A DNA stretch of 64,000 nt, from assembly GCA_033439685.1 (NCBI GenBank), contig JAUEDM010000008.1:682001-746000 (forward strand). Reading direction: 5' to 3'. Below are positions 23,497-35,388 of this stretch, piece by piece (positions within the stretch are counted from its first letter, which is position 1; each line of letters opens with the position of its first letter). The translations under genes were made by a program, and so were the position numbers. The notes beneath the pieces are model-generated. The model made no database searches and was not told where the DNA came from. It was given only the letters and a program-made list of their open reading frames with translations. Origin of the DNA: Apodospora peruviana (lineage: Eukaryota; Ascomycota; Sordariomycetes; Sordariales; Lasiosphaeriaceae).

Positions 23497-25098
23497 GGTC
23501 GCTCGCTATTCCCGAGAGCTCGGATTCCACGGACCGAGCTCGCTCGCGACCATGCCTGGATATTGTAATTATAAATAAGAAAGGGGGCGGACGGGAGGAG
23601 TGCGATGGGATGGATGGAATATGTAGGGACCGCCTATCTGCCTACATGTACCTCGCCGGGGAATGGTGGCGATTTGGGGCAAAAGCTCGACAAGAAGAAG
23701 AAAGATGGTGGGGGGCCATGGTGAGGTTACCTGAAACGTGGGGATACGATATTGGACTTTTCGAGATGAATTGCGGCGTAGAGATGGAATTTTGTTGGAG
23801 GTGCCGAATTGCGTGCGTGATCTCTTCCGCCTCATGTTGATTTACTACTGTGGTATTGGCGTGACCAACGGAAGCGGACCTGCATCATTTTGCACACCTC
23901 ATTGTCACTGGAGTAAATAACTGGCAACCGGAATGAGGAGAAACAAGATTATTATTTGTTACACTGCGCATGTATCTTAGTAAACTGCGGAAATGACGCG
24001 ACTTATTTGCGGTCGCAACACATCACAATCTGGCACGCGATAAGGGGGGCGATGACTCCCACTCTCACTTCCACGACAGAAATATCGAAGGAAATCCACC
24101 GAAATGACGATGAACAAGCACAAAAAACCCCTCTTTTTCTATTCCATCGCAAGCCGAAGAAGACCGGGATCCCAGGTAGGATCACCATGACTGTGCGGCT
24201 GTGCCTCGCTGACGAAATCCTGTGGAAGCTCGGAAACATTCCATTCTTTCTTCCACATGAAGACACAGGGATTTTGCCTTCTTCCCCTGCTCGCTTCTTC
24301 TGGCTCGCCCGTTGCCGAACCGTCTTCCAGACCTTTCAGGAAACCAACGCCGCGAAAAAAAATGAAGATTTTTGTCCGTATTGGGTCGAGGACCCCACGA
24401 TCATTACCACCGTCGCGGCTTGTGCCGCCCGCATCGCCTCCAACATGCAGGTGGCTGCGCGCGCTGCCCATCTGCAAAACTGGGAAATGACCAGAAAAAT
24501 AGAGAGGCAATTTTGCTCAGGCAGAGAGATAAAAGGTGACATCTGACTGCTGATGGGGTTGGCAGTGTTGCCACCGCAATGATTACCTACTGTTGTGTTG
24601 CAAGTACGGTGTTATCGAAGAGCACAGTCTTGTAATGTCAAAGCCGAAGTCGAACACAATCCTGATTTTGTGGCATTGCTTATGTGATTAGTAACTTGTA
24701 ATTTACATCGCCAGTCCTGTAAATTGGCGAAGTGACCGAAATAATCACGGTTCGTTATAGTTTCTCTTCACATCATGACTGTTGATCTATGATAGGCAAG
24801 ACTGAGAATCAATCTTTATTCTGGCTTGAACCATACAACCTAGGGAAGGTAGACTAACTGGTATTGTCCATAAAGTCAAAGCTATAACCCAATTCTGCAC
24901 AAAGCTAGCTTAAAAGAGAAATACCACGAGGAAAGGAAAAAGAAGAAGACGAAGAAGAGAAAAGTGAGAGAAAGAGACGAGAACAAAAGGAAAACTAACC
25001 GCTCCCCGCAACGACAAACCGGAACGACCGGCTTTGGCTTCCATCGCCCCTTTTAAGGCATCCCTGTTGACGACTTCACAAAGCCCGAACCTGTTCAC
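23497..25098. other. Intergenic region, about 1.6 kb
   Basis: A plus-strand open frame of 196 codons (23956-24546) lies here and has no overlapping gene. It has no recognisable domain, signal peptide or intron-consistent extension, so I do not call it a gene. A TATTTATAA element on the minus strand near 23565-23573 lies about 70 bases upstream of the membrane-protein start. Confidence 0.35.
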
Positions 25099-25728
25099 CT
25101 AGAGAGGGCTCAGTGGCGCGGTCATCAGTTCATACGTGTCCCACCTCCCCTCATACTTGCGGTAGGTCTCCAATGAAATCGGGCAAATTCGATTACTGTT
25201 GCTTGACACAACGGATGTACAATGCGGGTGCTCGCGCGACGGCAACACGCTGTGCCTCCGAAACCTCTTCATGATCATTTCCCTCAAGTCCTCGATCTTT
25301 AACCAGTCGGCCGCGTAGTACAACTCGCTCTGGTAGGGGGTTTGAATTGCTGCAAAGAACTCCTCGTCCCATTTGCTCATCTCGGCATCTTCATCGCGGG
25401 AGGCGTCTTCTTCCGACCCGAGGTCGCACTCGCTGTGGTCGCAATTTGGTCGTTTGCAGCTGTGGTGCTCGCACCACTCCCAGATCTTGGAGAGGCGCTC
25501 GTCGGTCATCATTTCGATGTGGGTCATGGCAATGTATTTTTCTGGAGACATGTCGACCCTGCCTCCGGCTTTGGCTTTGGTGTAGCCGGCCTTGATGTAG
25601 CCGGCCTTGAAGGCGGCGGCGCCGCTGAGCTTGAACGGTTTGCTGGGCTTGATGTGCACGGGGAAGTTGACGACCCAGATATACTCCGGGGGTGGGGGCG
25701 AGCTCTTGGTTGCATCTGTTTCGGACAT
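25099..25728 (-). CDS. Hypothetical protein with BTB-like C-terminal half
   Basis: A 209-residue intronless gene. The segment PYQSELYYAADWLKIEDLREMIMKRF (residues about 130-155) resembles the C-terminal helices of fungal BTB/POZ proteins, where an A-D/Y-x-I-x-x-L pattern follows the core fold. The usual N-terminal BTB strands are not recognisable. Other features are a Cys/His cluster (CEHHSCKRPNCDHSEC, about residues 87-102) that could bind a metal, followed by a strongly acidic stretch. No signal peptide. The function is unknown and the family link is tentative. Confidence 0.6.
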   Translation of the reverse strand: MSETDATKSSPPPPEYIWVVNFPVHIKPSKPFKLSGAAAFKAGYIKAGYTKAKAGGRVDMSPEKYIAMTHIEMMTDERLSKIWEWCEHHSCKRPNCDHSECDLGSEEDASRDEDAEMSKWDEEFFAAIQTPYQSELYYAADWLKIEDLREMIMKRFRRHSVLPSREHPHCTSVVSSNSNRICPISLETYRKYEGRWDTYELMTAPLSPL

Positions 25729-28700
25729 CGTGAGATGTTGATGTGAAAATCTGTGGTGTAAAGCAGGAATACGATGATGTAAGTCTCAGTCTGCTAAATC
25801 AGGATGGTGCTGATAAAGGATATTGAGGATATTGATGGCCGTTGAACAGGGCGCTCACCACTGTCTAATATACCGCAAGCCCTCCCACAGTGACGGCACG
25901 GCTGTAGCCGAAGATATCTTTGTCCGAGCGAACAGTTGGACTGTTCTACAACAAGTTGGATAATTAAAGAAGCTGAACACTGACCAATGTTGGTTTACTC
26001 ACCACAGCTGGATTGTTCTCCCCTAGTAGGTATGTTAAAACAATTGCGGGACGGTCTGGCTGGTTTATCTATCTAATGCTACAAATAACTGGGCGGCAGC
26101 CATCGTTTATATGCATGGCCTGCCCGCTGCTCTGTCACAGCTCACACTTCTTTGTGTGAGGGAGACATTCCATCCAGTTCTGTATGCCTTACTGTCATAG
26201 AGCCAAACTTCGATGTTGATTGGTGCTGGCATTCCGACACCGTACTAGGTAACAATAGATGATATTGGAGTGAACACGTTTGTGATCTGGCGCGAACAAA
26301 GCCAGAAAGCCGGGCTCTGTCCAGAACACGATTGGCCATGTCTGTTCACCAGGATAATAGGACAAAGAGACCAATCGCCGAGCTTGACATGGCATTGCTA
26401 TCCAGCTGCGAGATTAAATGATATAACAAAAGCACAAAGCCCATTTTATCTTGCTGATATGAGACGAGACGATAGCATCCAGATTCCATCCATTTCCAGT
26501 GTAGGAGGCCGAAAATCTGGTATATACTACTTACTATATACCACTGATCCTCTAACTACTTAGTCCCTCCACGAAAAAATGGTCGGGCGAAATCATGAGT
26601 GAGGGTCGGATCCGGTCCCGGAGCATCAAATCTCCTTTGCTGGGCAGGGACACTCTTGTGTCTTTTGGTACGTTTCGCCTTCAACCCCCTCGTCAGCGAA
26701 GAGCGCCTTCACGACTGATGCAGGTCATTGCAGTCTTAAGAAGGCATATGCGAGGAATTATTGCTGGTAAAAACCTCGCGCTGACTGCTTTGTACAGTTA
26801 CCCGGTTATGTCTGTGGCAAAGAATCTGTCCATGCGCACAGCTCATGCTTTCCCTCTCTTCGTCGATTATGTCGGGATTTATCTCCTCTGTACTTTGAGA
26901 AGTCTCTGGGTACTGGCATGGCATATCCCACGTTCCGGCCTAGGTTCCAACCTTTTAGTGAGGCCAAGTATCGTAAAAGATACTTGGTGATCAGCTGCAT
27001 ATGGATGAACCTCCATCTCCTGGCTGGGGTGGAGCCTTTGCTCTCGTTCTGCAAGTTCAGAATGACGTCTTTGGTGATCCTTGGCACGTTGTCGCTGCTT
27101 CAAGCTTGCCGTTTGATATTGTCCATGATGTACCACGTCTTCTGGGACAGACGTGCTAATCCGGACAGCGAGATGCCTAAACCTGTCCCTAGGAGCGTCT
27201 CGCGCAGATTAAGTCCGTATTATAAAAACGGTGAAAGTGCTCGCCGGGCATTGGACCCTGTCCACTACGTTATCTGGATACCCAATTAAAGGTAAGGTGC
27301 CTAGGTTAAGGTAGTAAGGTAAGTAAATTGAGAAATCCTTTTAAGATAACACGTTATAAGTATTGTGAAAACGAATCAATTGTTAATTACGACTGTTCGT
27401 GATTGGCAGACCTGTCGATGTGATGCAATTGGTCGAAGTCTGAATAGCTTCATCCGTTTTTTGATAGATTGCCCCACCCCACACACTTTCAGGTTGAATC
27501 ACGTCTCAGCAGCAAGCGGACGCCCCCAGCCACCTGATTCTGCCACCTTCTCTCATATCATATATCATAAAGGTTGTCTGAAGCAAAAGTTTCACGTCTG
27601 ATGTTTTTGCGGGGTTTCTGCGGCCTGTGTCTCTCGGCTGAAAAATGATTACCCCTCGCCCTGGTGCAGATCTCCCGTGAAATATCGTCCAATGGGAAGG
27701 CGAGCGCAAAAGCGTTGAGAGGATGTTTTGCTTGGACCCTCTCTTGGGTCGCGGTCCGAGCCACGGCAGGCAGTTAGTAGTTGGTACTTGCCAGATGTTG
27801 TGCATAGCCTGATGATACCGATAGATGATTGCTCCTTCCGCAAACTCGTTGGTGTATCTCTTTCAGGTTTCATCGAATGCAATTTGGGGCAAGAGCGCGA
27901 AGTGATGGGAAATGCGGGGGAAGCGGCCATCAATCACTGATCACTGCAGGTGTTGAAGGCCCGCTCCCAACCTCTGAAGCACGCCAAAATCCAACCTAAA
28001 CAGGACCTTTTCGCACCACTGCACGCATTGGCCGTTCGTGCGTCGGACCAGAACAGGAAACTTGTCCAACTCATCACTCCCTCTTAATATGGGCATTAGG
28101 TTATCTTGCCCGAGATCCGAGCGCCACTCACCAGCGTCACCGACCCTTAGGTGCTGTCCACGTGCGATGACACGGACAAAGAGGGGTCGACGGTAGGCGA
28201 TGTCGAATCTGTCGATAGATTCCGCTGTCAAAAGCCTATCACGCTATCGTTAAGCGAGAGCGATCTCCCATCCAGCGATCGGATCCCCTGTCAGCGTCGC
28301 AGCGTTGCGGCGAACCCCGCCTGTTCTCTCTGCCCAGTCGCCCAAACGCGTTGCATCGAAGCGCAATGACCGCACCGTCTATCTACAAACTATTCATTGC
28401 GCAACCCTCATTCCCACGGCCACGGCTCCTCATAGGCTGTCGTCAGGCGCATTGACGTTCGGTTTATGGGCGCGGGTCGGGGAAGATGTGGAAAAAAAAC
28501 AGGTGCGCCATTCGCGTATCGATAGCGGCAGTTGGCCCGGGTCAACTCATTTCTGTGCAGACGACGCTGGGGAGAAACTGCTGATGGTCTGAGACACACT
28601 CGTCAGCCAGGTTGAATGTCGGCGATAAAACAAGAAGGATAAAGCATGATACAAACTGCAAATGCGAGGGGAGGGGCGGAATAAAAAGCAATAAAACAAT

Positions 28701-29555
28701 GAAAAGCAGGAACAAAGTGATGACGGCCGCTTTGTGGCCTACAACAAAACCGCAGTCAGCCAGTCGTCTTCAAGATAAAGACACCCAGATCAGAGCTTGG
28801 CAGGTTTGGGACAATGCCCATTGGAAGCTAGGGTTGGCCCCTGCATCCTGCTTGCTTCTGTATGAGCGGTGGTGTTCCTGGGATGGTGTCGGCACCAAGG
28901 CCGAATCTGACATGTTGACAGCACGACTTCTGAGGGGAGCCACTTGTGTTCATCTCCCACAGTTTCCAAGCCACGGCGCTGGCACTGGACATGATCGGCA
29001 CCCGATTCGCGCGGCCGCCCTGGATATGATCTCCACCTACAGGTTGATATCCTGACAGGCTCGCTTCTTGGACCCCCCTCCCCTCTTTGAACTCCCTCGC
29101 CTTCCCCCCCCCGCACACAAAACAAAGAAAGATGCCACACGCAGACGGACCGGATCAATTTTGTCATCATAGCGCAAAGCACCCGAGGTCGAGGGCTCTT
29201 TTGAGGTGCATGTACTATTTCTGCAACCCGCCCAATGTGATGCGTGACCGAGAGTCCGCTCGGTTTCACTATGCTACCATGTTGAGGATCGATCAGCTTA
29301 TTCCCGGTGTTGTGGCTTGCTGTCGTCTGAAAAAGAATACCCTCCTCTACTTCAAACAACCCCGGACCTTGACACCTTTTATCCTGGGACTCATCTAGTC
29401 AAGGCTGATGGGTGCGTACATAGAGTTATCTTACCCCGTCTCACCCCGTTCATTCATCAAGCCTTGATCCCGACTGTTCTTCCCCAGGCTCCACCGTCAA
29501 TGCAGACAGACAGACCGCAAAGACACCATCTGATATTCTGCAAGCAAAGCCCATC
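25729..29555. other. Long stretch (3.8 kb) without a supported gene
   Basis: Several unassigned open frames occur: 26595-26990 (131 codons), 26918-27289 (123 codons), a 52-codon frame at 27001-27159 with coding-like composition (GWGGAFALVLQVQNDVFGDP), and 28612-29055. They overlap in different frames, have no recognised domains and could be remnants of a decayed gene near 26.6-27.3 kb. The last few hundred bases are the promoter and leader of the RGS gene. Confidence 0.35.
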
Positions 29556-31039
29556 ATGAGGATCCCCTCGTGGCTGATCTGGTACAAGAAGCCAGAGTAC
29601 CGGGACATCAGAGAGTATGCCAAAACCATCAACAGCGGCCAGCGGTCGATGAGCCCGGATGGCCGCAAGAGCTCCGTCCCGAGTCGGCTCCGGCTTGACA
29701 GGATCCTCCAGAACAAGACCTGTATGTCTCCTCCCTCGATGAATCACAAGAATATCATACTGATGTGCCTTCTCCAACAGGCAGTCCCATGTCGCTGTAT
29801 GACTTCTACATGTACCTGAAGCACATCGAGTTCTCGGCCGAAAACCTAGAGTTCTACATGTGGTATGTTGTTTCCCCTCTTCTCTTCCTTGCCGCAGTGG
29901 GATCCACTAACAAAAGCAAACAGGTACAAGAACTATGAGACGAGTTACGCCAAGGGTCTCGTCGTCGTCAACGAGAAGGATTATGGCTCCTCCATGCACA
30001 GCGCCTCAGAGAGCACCACGTCTGTCGCCAACATAAACGGCAGCACTGAGGATCTCGCTTCCTTTGAGGTAGGGCCCGAGGATGCTGAAATGGGTAAGTC
30101 ATCTCAGTCACTTTTGTCGTTGTCTCCACCGCACGCTTCCTTCCCATAGACACACCTACTAACCTCCACCAAGCCGCCGACACAATGGCCCGCATCTCGG
30201 CCCTCATCTCCACCGACGCCCTCTGCTCCGTCAAGACAAAGACCTGCTCCTCAGCAGCACCCAAATCCTATAATGCTGCAATCCCGTCGAACTTCCAGAC
30301 CAGCACGCCCATCTCCACCAACCTGCAACTCCTAAACCCGACAACAGGCGCCATCAATCGCACCGAGCTGGACACCGTCGTCGAGCTCTTTTTGTCACCC
30401 GGCGGCGAGAAGGAACTCAATATCCCGCCGGCGATGCGCCGCCAAGCCATCGCCGACCTGCGAGTATCATCACACCCGGCCGCGCTCAAACCCGTGGCCG
30501 ACCACGTGTACGGTTTACTCAGAAACTGCTCGCACCGCAACTTTGTTCGTCTCGGCGTCGGCAACGGCACCTTTGAGACCCTCTGTGTCGCGACGGTCCT
30601 TGGTTTCGTCAACCTGGTCGCCGGTTTTCTCGTGGTTCTGCTGCGGGGATTCGTCCCCTACCGCGGCGCACACACCATGTTTGAGGCGTTCTGTGCCTGG
30701 CCGCTTTGGTGGCTGGGCATGAGTCTGATTCTTTCCGGCTTGCGGGGCAGCTGTTTCTTCTTGCTGCTGTTTATGAGACGACAGGCGCTGCCTTGGGAAC
30801 GGTTTGATGACTCGGGCAGCAAGCTGACGAATAACAAAGGGGGGTTCCTAAAAGCGGTTTCGAGGTTGATGATCTTTGATCGGAGACTGAGAGTCAAGGA
30901 GAAACATTTGAGGAGACTGCAGAGGAAGATTGTGCTTCAGAGCTTGTTGGGTGGGAGTCTGTTTGCCAGCGCGTGCGTGTTGTTATTTATCTTTTTGCCG
31001 ATGTGGAGGGAGACTGTTGGGTCCGCAGCTTCGACTTAA
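29556..31039 (+). CDS. RGS-domain membrane protein (Rax1/RgsD-like)
   Basis: Rebuilt from exons 29556-29721, 29781-29862, 29924-30093 and 30174-31039, all with GT-AG borders, 427 residues. The N-terminal region is an RGS domain: SLYDFYMYLKHIEFSAENLEF carries the family's L-x-x-F-x-x-Y-L and S-x-E-N-L-x-F signatures, and RRQAIADL with KPVADHVYGLL forms its end. Three hydrophobic spans follow (LCVATVLGFVNLVAGFLVVLL, about 265-285; WLGMSLILSGLRGSCFFLLLF; SLFASACVLLFIFLP at the C-terminus). This order matches the fungal Rax1/RgsD type, which restrains heterotrimeric G-protein signalling by speeding GTP hydrolysis on G-alpha. The subtype is inferred from layout. Confidence 0.88.
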
Positions 31040-31861
31040 CTGTGGTGAATCAACACTGGAGGTCGTGTGGGTTTCTTTGTTTCTTTTGTTCATATTCTTG
31101 TTTGGCGATGTTTTTTTTCATATTGCGCTCCTTTTCCGGTGACGACTTACGTATCACTCGATCTTTGATTTTGGGAATAATTGCGGTTCGGTATGATATC
31201 ACGGGACTTGGATATGTAGCTGGGTTGGGTTATGAGGGATATATGCTGTTAAGTATTTTTATTTGATCGGGGAATGTTTGGCTGTCTATCTCGTTATATT
31301 CTGGGATTGGGATCTCTCTTCATTATACCACGACGTCTTACAGTGACAGCCTGAACAATCTTTCTCCGTCTCAATCTCGGCGACGTTCCCTCCACCCAAA
31401 TGATGACATCGTCGCTTGCATGCACCGATGTATTTGAGCATGTGAACATGGAGTTCTATCCGGAGAGCCGGGACTCCAAAGACTTTGCCAACTTCGACTT
31501 ATGCTCGTTGTCGCGTCAAATCTCGGCCACCGGGCCAAGGCCAAGACATTGTTGACCTGGCTAACCTTTGGCCCTAGGGACATATGCTTCCGCGCTTTTT
31601 GCTGCTGTGTTTTACCAAGGAGAGTCCGCAGTTTGTCGGCTATTCGGGGTGCTCCTCCCGCTTGGGCTGGACCGCATCGTCTTCCTCCGTGGTCCTGCAT
31701 CGGGAATCTCCCGAGTCCCACATACCGTACCCCTGCTTCCCCAAAGTCCTCCAATCGTCTTACATGAAATCGTAAACCGAACCAAGATTGGCGCCAGGGG
31801 ATAGCATTATTGTGTGTAAGGTACGGAGTAGATCTGACCTTGATCCGGGGTGTCGGGTATC
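31040..31861. other. Intergenic region
   Basis: This holds the 3' flank of the RGS gene and the upstream region of the CBM1 esterase gene. The short open frames here have no recognisable features. Confidence 0.4.
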
Positions 31862-31867
31862 TATAAA
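31862..31867 (+). promoter_or_regulatory. Putative TATA box of the CBM1-esterase gene
   Basis: TATAAA lies about 170 bases upstream of the start codon at 32036, followed by a pyrimidine-rich tract near 31960-32020, which is common in strongly expressed fungal promoters. Confidence 0.4.
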
Positions 31868-32035
31868 CCTTGACCGTAAGTTCAGTCCATTTTTATTGCG
31901 TCTCGGTGATGAGAACGGTTGGATTAATTAATATCGCTCCCGTCGTCGTCAACTTTTGCCGTTCCCTTTTGTTTCTTCTTTTTTTCACACGCCGCACTCT
32001 TCACTTTTCCAATTCATTTTGGGAGAGCAAACACG

Positions 32036-33437
32036 ATGGCTTCCTCAATACCAAGTCGCGTCCTAAGCGTCCTCCTCCTCGGTGGCGCTGTCGCCAATGC
32101 CGCGCAGGGTCTCTGGCAACAGTGTGGTGGTATCGGGTACTCTGGGGAGACGAGCTGCGCTACTGGCGCGGTCTGCACGTTGTGGAATGACTGGTATGGT
32201 CAGTACAGACTACACAGGGTGCTGTTTGATAAGGATGTTAACATAGGAAAATCAAATAGCTCAGTGTGTTCCGGGCCCGACTACGACAGCTGTCCCGACC
32301 ACGAAGTCCACGACAGCTATCCCGACTCCCGTGACGACGACCACAACCAGTGTAAGCAGCAGCAGCACCTCCGTCTCCGACGACTCGTGTGACGCCACCC
32401 CGATCACGACGACCATAACGATGAAACAGAGCATTATCACCACAACAAGCGCTGCAGCGGCTACTAGTAGCACTGCTGCTGCTCCTTCATCAGTCCAATA
32501 TCTCATCTCATTGTTTGTCTCCCTTACTCCCATCCCCCTCACCCTTGAACCGACGTTAATCATGAATAAAGCGGCGACTCCTACTCCCAAACAGGCTTCA
32601 ACATAAACTCGACTAAACCCGCACCGGGGAACCCGTTCGGCAACCCGCCGCTACCAGGCTGGACAGCCAGCGGCGGCCTCAACTGGGTCGGGTTCCTGAC
32701 AGCGACGTACAACCGCTCGACGCTGCTGACATACAACTTTGCTTACGGCGGCGCCACGACCAACGCGTCGTTGGTCACGCCGTGGCAGCCGACAGTCCTA
32801 AGCTTCATCGACCAGGTGGCGCAGTTCAGCGGCAGCATCGCGTCACACCCGTCCTACGCGCCCTGGACTTCCGCCAATTCGCTGTTCGCAGTCTGGATGG
32901 GCGTCAACGATGTCGGTAATTCATGGTGGGAGGCCGACTACGCGACCAAAGTCGAAAGAATCATGGACACCTATTTCGGGCAGCTGCAGGTGCTTTATGA
33001 TGCCGGCGCGAGGAATTTCTTGCTGTTAAGTGTTCCGCGTACGCCCTCCCTGTCATATTTACCCGAATCATGTGAACCAGAAAAACTGACAGTGTTGGAT
33101 GACAGCAATCTACAAAACCCCCGCGGTGATCGCCCAAGGTGAAGCGACACAACAGTCGGAGAAGGCCGCTATCGCGACGTACAACGGCGCGATCGCGACC
33201 CGGCTTGCGGCATTCAAGACGCAAAATTCGGGCGTGGAGGGCAAGATTCTGGATACCGAGGTGCCGTTCAATACCGCGCTGGAAAATCCGACCAGCTACG
33301 GCTCGCCCAACGCCACTTGTTATAACGAGGACGGCAAGTCGTGCCTGTGGTTTAATGATTATCATCCTGGTGTAAAGATCAACCAGCTCGTTGCGAGCGC
33401 GGCGGCGAAGTTGTGGGGTGCGCCTTTCTTTCAGTGA
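32036..33437 (+). CDS. Secreted CBM1-linked GDSL/SGNH esterase (CE16-like acetylesterase)
   Basis: Rebuilt from exons 32036-32198, 32260-32512, 32572-33038 and 33106-33437 (donors GTCAGT, GTTTGT, GTACGC; acceptors TAG, AAG, CAG), 404 residues. Order: signal peptide (to about residue 23), CBM1 (GLWQQCGGIGYSG ... WNDWYAQCVPG, four Cys, aromatic binding face), a Thr/Ser/Pro linker of about 70 residues, then an SGNH hydrolase. Catalytic blocks: FGDSYSQTGFN (Ser nucleophile, restored by the second intron), YGGATTN (oxyanion Gly), WMGVNDVG (Asn) and FNDYHPG (Asp/His pair). The CE16-type fold removes acetyl groups from xylo-oligosaccharides; the CBM1 targets it to cellulose. This points to plant cell-wall breakdown. 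The exact substrate is inferred. Confidence 0.88.
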
Positions 33438-33876
33438 TTGATGGATGGAGGTTGTGGATGTCGTATCTGAGTGGTTGACTATTGGTGTATGTGGTTCGGG
33501 ATGTCGGAGGAAGCGATGTCGAGGCTGCTGTTCATAGTGTTAGAGAACTCGGTGACTGTCCATAACTGGGCGTGTCAAACTGTAGCACAGCAACGCTTAG
33601 GGGGCGGAGTAAACAAATAGAGTCCCCAGCGGGAGTCATACCCCAAGGGCCAAATGTGTGTGTGTGAGTAGCCGAGAGCAAGACAAGGAATCCCTGACTG
33701 GACAGAACCCGCTGTACCGGAACACTCTCCGCACCTTGATGTTCGGGTCGTCACCATGACACAGCACTGCTGCAGGGACTCAGGGGCCCAAACACGCGCC
33801 CATGGTGTGATTGGACCAGTCGGAGACGACTTCCATGTCCTCTAGATAGGTTATCTCTGCCCAAGAGAGATGAGAG
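33438..33876. other. Intergenic region
   Basis: This is the spacer between the esterase 3' flank and the MoeA-like gene. No feature is supported. Confidence 0.4.
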
Positions 33877-35388
33877 ATGTCGAAAGATGCTTACCTCTCA
33901 TACATCCCCTTCATATCCCGCTCTCATACACCTCCACCGCCCGCCAGCAACAATATCCTACAAGTTATTGATCAATCCATGGCCCTACAGTACAAAGCCG
34001 CTATCCAGATCCTCCAGTCCGTGGCAGCAGAAGCTTTATCCAGAAAGGGTGAACCAAAGGAGGAGTGGGTGCCTCTCGAGGAAGCAGTCGGTCGCGTGAC
34101 CACACAGGAAATAAAGAGTCCGGAAGCATCGCCGCAATTCGATACCGCGACGGCAGACGGGTTTGCGCTGCGCTCGTCAACAACTATCAACGCGTCGGAG
34201 CAGAACCCTATCTCTTATCGGGTAATATCTGGAACGGGCGCCACAGACGATGAAGCACAAAAAAAGACAGAATGCGTCAAGATGACGGCCGGTGCGTGGT
34301 TTCCTGACTCGGCTGAAGAAGAGTCGAATCCGATTGATGCGTGTGCGTCGGCTGAGGATGTTGAAGAAGAGGATGGGGGTCTGTCGAACGGAACTCTAGG
34401 GATGGATGAGCGAAAGACCATCAGAGTGACGAGGCCGGTCCAGCCGAACGAAAACCGCCAAGCCGCTGGATCTGATTTTGGTAAAGGAGACCAGGTGGTA
34501 GGATCCGGCATGACGATTCGGCCGAGTCATCTCATTCCGTTGGCGACGATTGGCGTTAAAGACGTTGCGGTTGAGGCGAGGATATCGGCGAGAGTGTGGT
34601 CTGTAGATGCCAATAATTTTAGTGTAGACTCGGAGAGATCTGTTGACGACAACGGTGGAGAGAAAGACCAAAGGTCGGAGGCGTCTACTGGAGGGAGATA
34701 TATTGTTGCCGCGTTGCAACAACTAGGGATCGATGCCAGGCAGATGGGCTGGCTCGCGAAGCCGAATATCGAGAGTGCCTTACGGGACAATACAAGGGGA
34801 CAGCAGGACCGATTGAACGTTTTGGTCCTCACTGGCCCGGAGTCACAGGGTATCACCACCTCTGTGCGCAGAGTTGTCCAGGAGAAGCTGGGCGGGCTGG
34901 TGCACTTTCATAATGTTGCGATCCGGCCTGGACGGACGGCAGTGTTTGCGTCGCTGCCGTCGGGAGAAGGCCCAGAGAATAGGAAAGAGAGAGGCTCCGT
35001 GTCGCCGCTGTTTGCACTCCCCGGAGACCCCGGCTCGGTGGCGGCTTGCTTTCGATTTCTGGTCGTTCCGTATATCAAGCATCTCAGGGGCGAGGACCCG
35101 GAGGAAGCGGTGCTGGCGCCACTGGAGAATCGGTGTTCGACTATACAGGGCAATCGCGATGCCAGAATCCCGTCGGAAAGGTCGGTGGGTAACGACTGCG
35201 GACCACTGTGTTTGGACTGTTTTCAGCATGGGAAGTTGAAGAATGGGCTGGTTAGCTTGAGCAAGGACCAGAATCCGGGGAGAGCTGCGCCGTTTTCTGA
35301 CGCAAATTGCTGGGTCCATTTGCCACAAGGTCAGGAGGTGGTTGCTGGTGCGACAGTGCCGTGTTATTCGATATCTGGAACTGTTTAG
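33877..35388 (+). CDS. MoeA-like molybdopterin-molybdenumtransferase homologue with eroded active site
   Basis: 503 residues, no intron. An alternative start at 33979 (MALQYKAAIQIL) fits the family N-terminus better than the upstream extension. MoeA domain I/II signatures: WVPLEEAVGRV, SPEASPQFDTATADGFALR (the family's S-P-x-x-P-x-x-D-x-S-x-M-D-G-Y region) and KGDQVVGSGMTIRPSHLIPLATIG. The MoaB-like domain III is altered: where the family has T-G-D-E-L this protein has VWSVDANNF, and S-G-G-V-S-x-G-x-x-D is replaced by LTGPESQGITT. The later blocks VAIRPGRTAVFA and LFALPGDPGSVAACFRF are kept, with PGDP for the usual PGNP. Normal MoeA inserts molybdate into adenylated molybdopterin. The missing residues suggest a non-catalytic or altered role. 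An acidic insertion lies near residues 150-175. Confidence 0.8.
   Translation: MSKDAYLSYIPFISRSHTPPPPASNNILQVIDQSMALQYKAAIQILQSVAAEALSRKGEPKEEWVPLEEAVGRVTTQEIKSPEASPQFDTATADGFALRSSTTINASEQNPISYRVISGTGATDDEAQKKTECVKMTAGAWFPDSAEEESNPIDACASAEDVEEEDGGLSNGTLGMDERKTIRVTRPVQPNENRQAAGSDFGKGDQVVGSGMTIRPSHLIPLATIGVKDVAVEARISARVWSVDANNFSVDSERSVDDNGGEKDQRSEASTGGRYIVAALQQLGIDARQMGWLAKPNIESALRDNTRGQQDRLNVLVLTGPESQGITTSVRRVVQEKLGGLVHFHNVAIRPGRTAVFASLPSGEGPENRKERGSVSPLFALPGDPGSVAACFRFLVVPYIKHLRGEDPEEAVLAPLENRCSTIQGNRDARIPSERSVGNDCGPLCLDCFQHGKLKNGLVSLSKDQNPGRAAPFSDANCWVHLPQGQEVVAGATVPCYSISGTV

Noticed and set aside
23956..24546. Plus-strand open frame of 196 codons
   Set aside because: It has no domain, signal peptide or splice-linked exon, and its composition resembles chance translation of G+C-rich sequence; kept only as a note in the intergenic entry.
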